Below, in pieces: positions 53,147 through 60,645 of a DNA stretch of 64,000 nucleotides; the stretch's first letter is position 1, and the number at the start of each line of letters is the position of its first letter. Below the pieces are notes generated by a model. The model was not told the DNA's origin. It did no database searches and saw only the letters and a list, made by a program, of their open reading frames with translations. The translations under genes and the position numbers were made by a program. Source of the DNA: Parabacteroides distasonis (GTDB lineage: Bacteria; Bacteroidota; Bacteroidia; Bacteroidales; Tannerellaceae); assembly GCA_021531385.1 (NCBI GenBank), contig JAFBIR010000005.1, positions 62,001 to 126,000 on the forward strand, written 5' to 3'.

Positions 53147-55249
53147 TTAGCAAAATCCTATTCTTCTTGCATTCTTTTTAGAGATTTTCTCTTCGCTACA
53201 CATAGTAACAAGGCTATTAAGCGTTGGCTTCTCGCCTTTTATCACCTCTTGCATGAGTGCTTTTCGTACAATGTTGTCAATTTGTCCACCGCTAAATTCA
53301 TAACTTGAAGCAAGGGTATGTGCATCTTCGACGGAGAGCGAGGGTAACTTACTTATCCAGATGTTTCTTTTTGCTTCAACTGTAGGTTTGTCAAAACGAA
53401 TCTTAAACAGGAAACGACGTTCAAATGCACCATCAAGGTTGTCTGCAAGGTTGGTTGTAGCTATGAGAATGCCATCGAGATTTTCCATTTCTTCAAGAAT
53501 GATATTCTGAATGGCGTTCTCTGTTTGAGCTACACTACCACTGTTAACATCCTTACGCTTTGAAAAAACAGCATCAGCTTCGTTAAAGAGGAGGATAGGC
53601 TTAACCTTGCTCTTCTCACATAGACGGCGATAATCTGTGAATACCTTCTTGATAAGTTTCTCGCTCTCGCCAAACCAACAGGTCTTTGTTTCACTAATAT
53701 CTACGTGCATTATGGCACGTCCTGTGGCTTTGGCTATCTGCATTACGCTTTCTGTTTTTCCTGTTCCTGGCTCTCCATAGAGTAACACGGCAATGCCTTT
53801 GGGGAGATTGTTCTCTTCCAGTCGCGCACGTAGTCCTTCATAATAATCCTTATCCAAACTATTGCGAAGGAGAGATAACTGTTCCTCGAGTTCACTAGAG
53901 AAGAAAAGCTTCTTTTCAGTAATTTTATCACATGCGAGCAACTGCTTGTCTGAGATAGAATTATCTATGTAGAGGGCAGCATCATCACCTAACAATTTTT
54001 CTTTCCCGATATCCGTTAGAAGAAGTTTGATGTCCTCGCCAAATAATGAAGATTGTTTCTCAATCTCTACCAATCCATTTTTCTGGAGTGAATGATTCTT
54101 ATCCTTAAAATCATTTAGGATTGTCCTTCGTTGTTGACGAGGATAAATAGACTTTACCTCATAAGTTAATGATGTCGTATCATCATTAATCATGTCTTTT
54201 GCTATAGAATAAAACAAGGCACGCTCAAACTCATGAGGGATTAGCTTACTAATGAGTTCAACCTCGGGTATATGCTTGTTAGCTTTCTCTAATTTTTCCA
54301 TTATTCTATGCAAGACACGTTCACAACGAGATATAGGAGCATCACTGTCATAGACTTCCTTTTCATGGATATACCCATGAGCCTTTTCAATAAATGCATA
54401 GATGTCCTTACATTTGTATGATTTACCAAATGCATGTGCGTCATCACCATAATAGAAATCTTTACCTTGATCTGTAAGGCGAATATAGTCAGTGCCACCA
54501 TCAAACTCTATCAAACCAAGCGTCATTAGTATATATTCTTCTTCGACTATTGACTTTTTTGTCATAACACGTTGGGGTATGTTTGTAAAAACATCTTTCA
54601 ATGTACAGTTAACATCCGAATGCCCTGTTCCATCATCGTTGAGATTGTCATAACACATATCATAGAATATGGTTCTATCCAGAATATCTGCAACATCCTT
54701 TTTCAGTTCACTTATGAACGGTAGATGAGGATTGCTATTTTCAAGTTTTTCAACAAACATTACCAGATCCTCCGTTATTACATCGTTGTCTTCGACTTTT
54801 TCAGCAATACGCTTGCAGAACTCATACTTGTCAATTTGCATTTCATCAACCTTAATCTGACAAATTTGAACTGACTGGTTCTCTATAATCGCAGCCATGA
54901 CTGTATCGCTAACGGCAAAGTCTTGTTTAAATATGTTCTCCTCTCTTCTACGACGACGCACAAGAAGCCCTTTACGTTCAAGGGATTTAAGTGCAGGGAT
55001 ATACTCAATCATATCCAACGAAGAACATTCGAAGTAGTTAGACAGGTCATCCATGTTTGATGTCCTATCTCTACATGTAAGGTCGAACTGAGCGACAAAC
55101 AAATAGACCTCTTCTATTGATTCGAGTCCTACTGTCTGCATTACTCCCCTGAAGATTTCTTGCGTCTTAGCCGCGCCCAATCTTTGGAGCTTGCTGTCAA
55201 CCAATTTTTTTGCAGCTTCCTTTATGTACTGAATACTTGTCTTTGCCAT
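53147..55249 (-). CDS. AAA ATPase 1 with winged-helix N-terminus
   Basis: 700-residue protein. An N-terminal winged-helix-like unit (MDDLSNYFECSSLDMIEYIP ... KGLLVRRRRRE) and a helical middle precede one C-terminal AAA+ domain: Walker A GEPGTGKT (about 492), ILLFNEADA as Walker B (about 551-559; N replaces the first D), sensor-1 IATTNLADNLD, and Arg fingers AFERRF. The region resembles the p97/FtsH/SpoVK classic clade. The chain ends in RRIGFC, shared with ATPase 2 at 59-60 kb. It has its own promoter. Likely a remodelling motor acting on the small proteins encoded next to it; the substrate is unknown. Confidence 0.8.
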   Translation of the reverse strand: MAKTSIQYIKEAAKKLVDSKLQRLGAAKTQEIFRGVMQTVGLESIEEVYLFVAQFDLTCRDRTSNMDDLSNYFECSSLDMIEYIPALKSLERKGLLVRRRRREENIFKQDFAVSDTVMAAIIENQSVQICQIKVDEMQIDKYEFCKRIAEKVEDNDVITEDLVMFVEKLENSNPHLPFISELKKDVADILDRTIFYDMCYDNLNDDGTGHSDVNCTLKDVFTNIPQRVMTKKSIVEEEYILMTLGLIEFDGGTDYIRLTDQGKDFYYGDDAHAFGKSYKCKDIYAFIEKAHGYIHEKEVYDSDAPISRCERVLHRIMEKLEKANKHIPEVELISKLIPHEFERALFYSIAKDMINDDTTSLTYEVKSIYPRQQRRTILNDFKDKNHSLQKNGLVEIEKQSSLFGEDIKLLLTDIGKEKLLGDDAALYIDNSISDKQLLACDKITEKKLFFSSELEEQLSLLRNSLDKDYYEGLRARLEENNLPKGIAVLLYGEPGTGKTESVMQIAKATGRAIMHVDISETKTCWFGESEKLIKKVFTDYRRLCEKSKVKPILLFNEADAVFSKRKDVNSGSVAQTENAIQNIILEEMENLDGILIATTNLADNLDGAFERRFLFKIRFDKPTVEAKRNIWISKLPSLSVEDAHTLASSYEFSGGQIDNIVRKALMQEVIKGEKPTLNSLVTMCSEEKISKKNARRIGFC

Positions 55250-55273
55250 AATTCTTTTGACTTTGATTTAGAA

Positions 55274-55307
55274 TCTGCTGCAAAGGTACATTGCAAGGTG
55301 TGCCAAA
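55274..55307 (-). promoter_or_regulatory. Promoter/operator of AAA ATPase 1 (shared element)
   Basis: On the minus strand TTTGGCACACCTTGCA (55292-55307), then ATG and TACCTTTG (55281-55288). Spacer and flanks match the element before the 60-residue gene; leader of about 25 bases to the ATG at 55249. Confidence 0.6.
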
Positions 55308-55370
55308 AAAGTGCATAGGTTAGAACAAAAATATAATATTCTTTTGAAAAACAACATTTCAATGTCTGAT

Positions 55371-56252
55371 GAAGGTGTGTCAAAATGCACGCCTTCTTTT
55401 TTTATGCACAAAGCCCCGACTTTCACAAGCTGGGGCTTTGTTATTATCTAAAGATTTCGTATCTTTAGGCATTAGAAATTTACTATGACAAAGATACATT
55501 TTCGTCCTTACAAATCCCAACCAGACAGTGCTTTTTCCTCAGAGAATTGATGAGGATATTGCAGAAAACGATCCGGTGCGCATGGTTGACGCCCTGGTTG
55601 AGAGCTTGAATCTTGAAAGTTTCAGAAAACTGTATAAGGAATGCGGCCGCAGCCCTCACCACCCCAAGCCCGGCTACAACCTTCAAATCGGCACCGAGAA
55701 CCAGTTCATCACCGATTTTGCGCTCTTCCCGAACCCTACGGATACACTGACCCTGATCCCTTTCCTTCAATCCTTCTCAAGCAGGTATGACACTGTCCCC
55801 TGAGATGCCGTTGTTTTAAAGCAAAAGGGAACAGGACGATAGAACTGAATCACAGGCTTAGGAAATACAAGCAAAAAGCCAAGGAGTTGCTTTGCTCCGA
55901 GAAAGGGCTGAAGCACAGAGGACAGAGATGCATAGAACCGGAAGCCGTGTTCGGACAAATTAAAACCAATATGAACTACAAACGTTTCCGACATTTTGGG
56001 AAGGACAAGGTATTCATGGACTTTGCTTTCTTTGCCATTGCCTTCAATATAAAGAAGATGTATGCAAAAATGACTAAAAAGGGTATGGATTGGCTGATTA
56101 GACGGTTTTATGAGCTTACAACTGCTGTTTTTAGATGCTGGGAACACATGAATCAAAGAAATCTTCAAAAGATCTCTGCTTAGAGATAATGAACCGATTT
56201 GTGTAGTGATGAACAAAAAAAGAGGTGCATCGTACATTACGACACACCTCCC
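55371..56252 (+). mobile_element. IS1182-type element remnant B (internally deleted)
   Basis: Left terminal repeat GAAGGTGTGTCAAAATGCAC from 55371 and right repeat ending ACGACACACCTCC at about 56252 are inverted relatives (shared AGGTGTGTC). The left end carries two hairpins: GAAGGTGTG/CACGCCTTC with seven T (55371-55403), and CAAAGCCCC/GGGGCTTTG (55409-55440). Between the ends is a transposase reduced by a frameshift and two internal deletions. Same orientation as remnant A, 9.8 kb away. Confidence 0.85.
55485..56183 (+). pseudogene. IS1182-family transposase, broken
   Basis: The true start at 55485 ([17 protein letters not shown]) loses frame near 55530 and continues in another frame as [20 protein letters not shown]. 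The reading jumps from CGRSPHHPK straight to [20 protein letters not shown], a deletion of the first catalytic region. After SSRYD it jumps again to the C-terminal NHRLRKYKQKAKELLCSEKG ... MNQRNLQKISA. Two deletions plus a frameshift mean no active transposase. Confidence 0.88.
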
Positions 56253-56328
56253 TATCCGCTGACCGCACCTCCGGCGCTTGGCTGTTAGTACATCCGTGAG
56301 TCGTGTGCATAGAAATATTCCAATGTTC

Positions 56329-56359
56329 TTTGGAGATAGGAAACTAATGCGTATCTTTG
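56329..56359 (+). promoter_or_regulatory. Promoter of the lipase-like hydrolase
   Basis: TTTG (56329-56332), 19-base spacer and TATCTTTG (56352-56359): a full match to the Bacteroidetes consensus, starting about 75 bases past the IS remnant. Confidence 0.8.
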
Positions 56360-56417
56360 TATGGATCATTCACCTACTAAAGCAGTTGGCCTTAAAATAT
56401 TTCATATACAGAGGATT

Positions 56418-57758
56418 ATGCATAGAGTGATTCGAATAACGTTGCTTGTTGTGGTGGCCTGGCTGACTGCTACTGTCGTGATGGCCGGCACCATTGAACC
56501 ATTTATTGGGATCGTTAACCGTACGGATTGCGGGGGCTTCTGGCGCTATGATTTCAATTATGAAACGGTAGATGTGGATGGGGAGACCCCCATCGTGCTG
56601 TCGGCCGCCATCTTTTTATCCCCTGATGTGCATGACAAGCGGGTGAAGGCCAAGGGGTGTGGCCTTATCAATCACTTCACCATCACGGCCGACTATCAGT
56701 GCCCCACCCATGTGTCGAACAGGTTATCGCAGGAGGGTGCTCTCGCTGCCACCCGCTACATCTTGATCGAGTCAGATGGCTTCGGGTTCGGAATAGATGT
56801 GGAACGCAACCAACGGTATCTGCAGGGCAGGGCTACGGCACGTGTGAACATTGATGCTTTTCTGGCTGGCCGCCAATTGATGGCAGAGGAGGGGTATGAA
56901 TGGGGTGACGTGACGCTCAACCTCGGCTATTCGCAAGGTGGACACTCGGGCATGTGGGTCAATCGCCTGGTGGCCGAAGGTTATCGCAGCGACGAACTAC
57001 CGAAGATTGACTACTGCATCCTCGGAGGTGGCCCTTATGACCTGTATGCGACCTATCTGCAATTAGCAACGGCTAATCTGTCGTATAATCCTGCCGCCTT
57101 GGTGCTTATCCTTAGCAGCATGATTGATGCCGGGGGATACCGAGTGATGAACGAAGCGATCTTTTCGGATGATTTGGTGTCGCTCCTGCCTGAACTTTTC
57201 GACTCCAAACAGTACAGCGACGGCGCTATCAATCGTGTCTTCTATGAGCGTTATGGCCATGACGATGACAAGAAACTGCCGATTGACCCGCTGGTGAAAC
57301 CGGTTTTCTTCGACGAAAACAACGAGGTGATGAGCGAAATCAGTTACTACCTGAAGCTAAATTCGCTCGTGTATGACTCGTGGAAACCGGATAAGACTGG
57401 CCACATTACTTTCGTACACGCCAGGAATGACGAGGTGGTGCCTTTTCTCAATCAGGAGCACATGGAAAATCATCTGCTCGCCAATGGCTACGCTGCTTTC
57501 GACATAGACGACAGCAGCGAGGGAGACCACAAGGAGACAGGCCTCCTTTATGTGTTGAAGGCCATTTCCCTTCTCAGTACCTACGTTCCCGCAGGCATGG
57601 AGGAGGTGTTCCGAGAGATCCCCAGCGAACAGAGGCACGACATCTACAGCTTGGACGGTCGCTTGATTCGCCAGCAGATCACACTGAGTGAGGCATACCG
57701 TTCGCTGCCCAAAGGTATTTATATCATCAATGGACAGAAGATAGTCAAGGAGTTTTGA
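56418..57758 (+). CDS. Secreted alpha/beta hydrolase, secretory-lipase-like, with T9SS-like tail
   Basis: 446-residue exported hydrolase. The start at 56418 (MHRVIRITLLVVVAWL) has AGAGGA upstream and a signal peptide ending near VMAG. The nucleophile elbow LGYSQGGHSG gives Ser; HARNDEVVP and SEGDHKETG supply likely Asp and His. The layout is close to the secretory lipase (LIP) group. The last 45 residues (DIYSLDGRLIRQ ... LPKGIYIINGQKIVKEF) look like a type IX secretion sorting tail. GC content is like core genes, unlike the AT-rich island on both sides. Substrate probably an ester; not known. Confidence 0.78.
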   Translation: MHRVIRITLLVVVAWLTATVVMAGTIEPFIGIVNRTDCGGFWRYDFNYETVDVDGETPIVLSAAIFLSPDVHDKRVKAKGCGLINHFTITADYQCPTHVSNRLSQEGALAATRYILIESDGFGFGIDVERNQRYLQGRATARVNIDAFLAGRQLMAEEGYEWGDVTLNLGYSQGGHSGMWVNRLVAEGYRSDELPKIDYCILGGGPYDLYATYLQLATANLSYNPAALVLILSSMIDAGGYRVMNEAIFSDDLVSLLPELFDSKQYSDGAINRVFYERYGHDDDKKLPIDPLVKPVFFDENNEVMSEISYYLKLNSLVYDSWKPDKTGHITFVHARNDEVVPFLNQEHMENHLLANGYAAFDIDDSSEGDHKETGLLYVLKAISLLSTYVPAGMEEVFREIPSEQRHDIYSLDGRLIRQQITLSEAYRSLPKGIYIINGQKIVKEF

Positions 57759-57989
57759 TCCAATTTTTTCACAATTGAAATATCCGCTATTCATGTTGTG
57801 AACAATAACCTCTATCCCGTACTTGTTCAGGAACAACTGTGCCAGCATTGGTCGTTCTCGCGCAACCCCAATAGGAGGTATAGGCGAAATCGTACTTGTC
57901 TCGATGAACATACCTTTTTCAAGGCGTTGTCTTTTGTCCTTACATGCAGCGTTGCCGCTGTTCTTTACTACAATTCTCCAGAGTGCCAT
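57357..57989 (-). CDS. Small DUF6140-like protein running on into antisense of the hydrolase
   Basis: The first ~78 codons (57989 to about 57756) read MALWRIVVKNSGN ... RLEKGMFIETST ... YFNCEKIGS. To my memory this matches the short Bacteroidales family DUF6140 (about 70 residues; function unknown). The reading then continues 132 codons opposite the hydrolase gene instead of stopping, with no family likeness. So the native stop was probably lost where two DNA segments joined, or the extension is fortuitous. It lies 32 bases after the frameshifted small gene and is likely the last gene of the second AAA operon. Confidence 0.5.
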   Translation of the reverse strand: MALWRIVVKNSGNAACKDKRQRLEKGMFIETSTISPIPPIGVARERPMLAQLFLNKYGIEVIVHNMNSGYFNCEKIGSKLLDYLLSIDDINTFGQRTVCLTQCDLLANQATVQAVDVVPLFAGDLSEHLLHACGNVGTEKGNGLQHIKEACLLVVSLAAVVYVESSVAIGEQMIFHVLLIEKRHHLVIPGVYESNVASLIRFPRVIHERI

Positions 57990-58021
57990 AATACATTTGT
58001 TTTAATGTGAATACTGTGAGA

Positions 58022-58263
58022 CTACAGTGAGTCTCGATACTTCTCTATTGCCTGAATGAGATCGTTTAAATCTTTGACGTTCTCTTCTTTATTATCATGA
58101 TATACAAAGTTCAAATCAAGTAAGTGACTCAGATAAAATTCTGTAGGTCTTTTTTTTCTGTGTCCAAAAACAGGATCATATCATCTTCATCTGAAAATAG
58201 TGCCTTATTGTCTTTCATTTCTTTCAGCTTGTATAGTGATACTTCAGAATCTTTTAATCCCAT
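58022..58263 (-). pseudogene. Small gene with -1 frameshift at an A8 run
   Basis: From ATG 58263 the reading MGLKDSEVSLYKLKEMKDNK goes to DTEKKDLQNFI and stops. Moving to the -1 frame at GAAAAAAAAG (about 58151-58158) gives RPTEFYLSHLLDLNFVYHDN ... EKYRDSL and a stop at 58022, about 80 residues in all. The A-rich run is a classical slippery sequence, so this is either a one-base loss or a programmed/transcriptional slip. It overlaps the 109-residue gene by ten bases. Not recognised. Confidence 0.55.
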
Positions 58264-58583
58264 AAATTACAAAAATGCTTTCGGAACAAATCAAGACCTT
58301 GCTCGATTGTCCTTTTCTCATCTTCCGAATATGTATTTGCATACTTCATCAACTCAAAAGCGTCAATCATCTTTTGAATAGCACAGTTCCACTCTCGCAT
58401 ATCTTTGAAATAAGGACAATATCCATGTTTGTCAAGAGCCTTGAACGCTTGTAAGCGAGGAACGATTAATTGAGCGATGGTATGATATGTATTCCAAACC
58501 TCTTCAATTTGGAAATCATTTTTGTGACTCCAGTTTGTGTTCGGATTTTTCTGTTTCTTTTCTCCCATAGTTTCTATAGACAA
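58254..58583 (-). CDS. Small hypothetical protein in the second AAA operon
   Basis: 109-residue soluble helical protein, or 104 if it starts at Met 58568 (MGEKKQKNPNTNW). Aromatic-rich middle (HGYCPYFKDMREWNCAIQK) and charged C-terminal helix. It overlaps the upstream 97-residue gene by 53-68 bases and the next gene by ten, so it belongs to a tight operon. No family recognised. Confidence 0.6.
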   Translation of the reverse strand: MSIETMGEKKQKNPNTNWSHKNDFQIEEVWNTYHTIAQLIVPRLQAFKALDKHGYCPYFKDMREWNCAIQKMIDAFELMKYANTYSEDEKRTIEQGLDLFRKHFCNLWD

Positions 58584-58809
58584 GGGCGCGTGAAAAATCG
58601 AGATTCGATTTCGTTTCCTCTTTGAGCTTTTTCATAAGCAGTTCCATCCGTTGCTCTTCGAAATAGTCTACTTTTACGTTAAACGCATGGATTTCACTCT
58701 CTTGCTGGAACAAATCTTTAATATCATCAATGTCGATGTAAATGAGGCTGTTTGGATTATCCAGCACATCTTTTAGAATATCACTGTTTAATAATTCATT
58801 AAATGTCAT
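58516..58809 (-). CDS. Small protein with FtsZ-like I-D-x-x-D-I-K-D signature
   Basis: 97-residue protein 39 bases after AAA ATPase 2. IYIDIDDIKDLF (residues 23-34) repeats the PIDTSDIKDVL signature of the FtsZ-like protein in the first AAA module. The following strand (EIHAFNVKV), long helix and DFSRALVYRN run in the same order as the start of the FtsZ C-terminal domain. The domain is truncated after that and ends in a Lys/Glu-rich tail. The relation is suggestive only, seen by eye, but the same position next to an AAA ATPase adds weight. Confidence 0.5.
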   Translation of the reverse strand: MTFNELLNSDILKDVLDNPNSLIYIDIDDIKDLFQQESEIHAFNVKVDYFEEQRMELLMKKLKEETKSNLDFSRALVYRNYGRKETEKSEHKLESQK

Positions 58810-58848
58810 TTTAACGATTTTATTTAGTATATGTGAAATTTCTTTTTT

Positions 58849-60495
58849 TTACATGCAAAAACCTATTTTCTTTGTCCCTTTGGTTTCAAGCCTTTCGCTG
58901 TCACAATAAACGCTCAACTCTTCCACAATGTTCTTGGACTCACCATGAAGGATGTTTCCAATCGTATAATGTCTGGCAATATTTTCTATCTGACCGCCAC
59001 TGAAATCATACTTTGTGGCTAAAATTCGTACTTCCTCTTCCTTCAGAACTGGTATCATTTCACGCCACATACTCATACGAGCCTCTGTGGTAGGTTTTTC
59101 AAACTTGATTTTATAGAGGAATCGCCGTTCAAAAGCCTTGTCCATGTTTTGTGCCAGATTGGTTGTGGCAATGAGGATTCCGTCAAGTGTTTCCATTTCC
59201 TGAAGGATGATATTTTGGATAGAGTTCTCCATCTTGTCAACAGCCCTCTCGGCTCCCTCCTGACGTTTACCAATGATTGCATCAGCCTCGTTGAATAAGA
59301 GAATGGGGGTAATACGACACTCTTTTGCTTTGGCCCGATAATTGTCGAATACTTGCTTTATATTCTTCTCGCTTTCGCCTACCCACATGCTCTTAATTTG
59401 GGATATATTGACTTGCATAATGTCACGACCCGTTTGTCTTGCAAGTTGTAACACAGTTTCGGTCTTGCCAGTTCCGGCAGAACCATAGAAGAGGCAAGTA
59501 AAGCCACAACGGAAACCCGAATCTTTCATGCGTGTACGGATTTGTTTGTATTGCACGTCATCCAGTAGTCCGCCCAATTCTTCAATCTGGGAGCTTAATT
59601 TGTCGCCATAGAACAAACTCTTTGGCACTATTTCCTCAGACTTAATCATATCGCCACGTGCCTTGCTTTGATTCAAGGAGGAAAGGTTAAGTTCTGCAAA
59701 CAATTGACGTTTGGCTTCTACTGTCATATGGAAAGATCCCCTGTCAACAAATCCGTCGTCGTTGTTGTACTCTATCATCTTTTCTGTAAGAAGTATATGT
59801 TCTCCATCATTAAGATATGACCTCATTCTGTTCCAGCAGCGTTTCTCATAAAGGAATTCGAGATCGTGGTACCTGATATTGTCATCATTGTTGTTCACAA
59901 AAAGATGAGAGAAGAGAATCAGCATCATTGTATCAACCTCAGACATGTTGTAGCTCCGTACTTTCTGAACATAAAGCAGCTGTCTGTTACAATTGAACAG
60001 ATGCCTTATCTTTTCAACAGTAGCCTCATAAGTCAATTCGCCATCTTTCCGCAAATCAAACACATCCTCTATCTCTCCGAACAACTCCTGACATGAAAGG
60101 CCAGAGCAGTCTTTGGGGATGTACTTCTCATTGTTCTTAAAAGCCTCTACAACCTCCAAGGGAACCCTATAAGTGATACGGTTACCATCACGACTGCATC
60201 TGATTAGTTCTCTTTTTTCCAGAACATCAACCTCCTGCATATACCTAATTATTCTTGTTGTTCGACAATCCAGGAACTTGCCGAAGTCACTTATAGTTAT
60301 ACTGGTATCATCACTGTTGTCTACAAACAGTGCCATCATCACACTCTGCTCCTTGGTGAGTTCCATCTTTTCAGCCACATATTTAATATATTTGTCAGCC
60401 TTACGATAAAAGTCACTACTAAGCCCCGTACCCTTTGCTTTTTCCACAATCTGCTCAACTGCTGTGAGCAAATCAAGTTTCTTCCTTGCTGCCAT
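58849..60495 (-). CDS. AAA ATPase 2, paralogue of AAA ATPase 1
   Basis: 548-residue protein starting at 60495 (MAARKKLDLLTAV), chosen because the -7 box at 60535-60542 leaves an earlier ATG untranscribed. N-terminal winged-helix-like unit (ITISDFGKFLDCRTTRIIRY ... ELIRCSRDGN), helical middle, then one AAA+ domain: Walker A GSAGTGKT (about 338), ILLFNEADAI, IATTNLAQNMD, Arg fingers AFERRF. The ATPase domain is about 60% identical by eye to ATPase 1 and the chain ends in KKIGFCM, matching RRIGFC there. First gene of an operon of small proteins. Confidence 0.82.
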   Translation of the reverse strand: MAARKKLDLLTAVEQIVEKAKGTGLSSDFYRKADKYIKYVAEKMELTKEQSVMMALFVDNSDDTSITISDFGKFLDCRTTRIIRYMQEVDVLEKRELIRCSRDGNRITYRVPLEVVEAFKNNEKYIPKDCSGLSCQELFGEIEDVFDLRKDGELTYEATVEKIRHLFNCNRQLLYVQKVRSYNMSEVDTMMLILFSHLFVNNNDDNIRYHDLEFLYEKRCWNRMRSYLNDGEHILLTEKMIEYNNDDGFVDRGSFHMTVEAKRQLFAELNLSSLNQSKARGDMIKSEEIVPKSLFYGDKLSSQIEELGGLLDDVQYKQIRTRMKDSGFRCGFTCLFYGSAGTGKTETVLQLARQTGRDIMQVNISQIKSMWVGESEKNIKQVFDNYRAKAKECRITPILLFNEADAIIGKRQEGAERAVDKMENSIQNIILQEMETLDGILIATTNLAQNMDKAFERRFLYKIKFEKPTTEARMSMWREMIPVLKEEEVRILATKYDFSGGQIENIARHYTIGNILHGESKNIVEELSVYCDSERLETKGTKKIGFCM

Positions 60496-60534
60496 TTTCT
60501 TATATATTTTTGGTTCATGTGAAGTTTTATGGTG

Positions 60535-60574
60535 CAAAGTAAACAAAGACCTCTGCCAGTTGGTGGCAGAGGTC
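60535..60574 (-). promoter_or_regulatory. Promoter and 11-bp inverted-repeat operator of AAA ATPase 2
   Basis: TTACTTTG (60535-60542; one mismatch) is the -7 box. Directly upstream GACCTCTGCCA and TGGCAGAGGTC (60548-60558 and 60564-60574) form a perfect 11-base inverted repeat with a five-base centre, covering the -33 region as an operator would. Confidence 0.6.
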
Positions 60575-60645
60575 GAGGAAATGTTTATTATCGAATGAAA
60601 CTTTATGGCAATTCCAAGGAAAGATTGAAAATACCTATTATGAAA

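Noticed and set aside
55767-56369. 200-codon minus-strand frame over the IS remnant
   Set aside because: Antisense to the broken transposase and its terminal repeat; the plus strand carries the recognisable protein.
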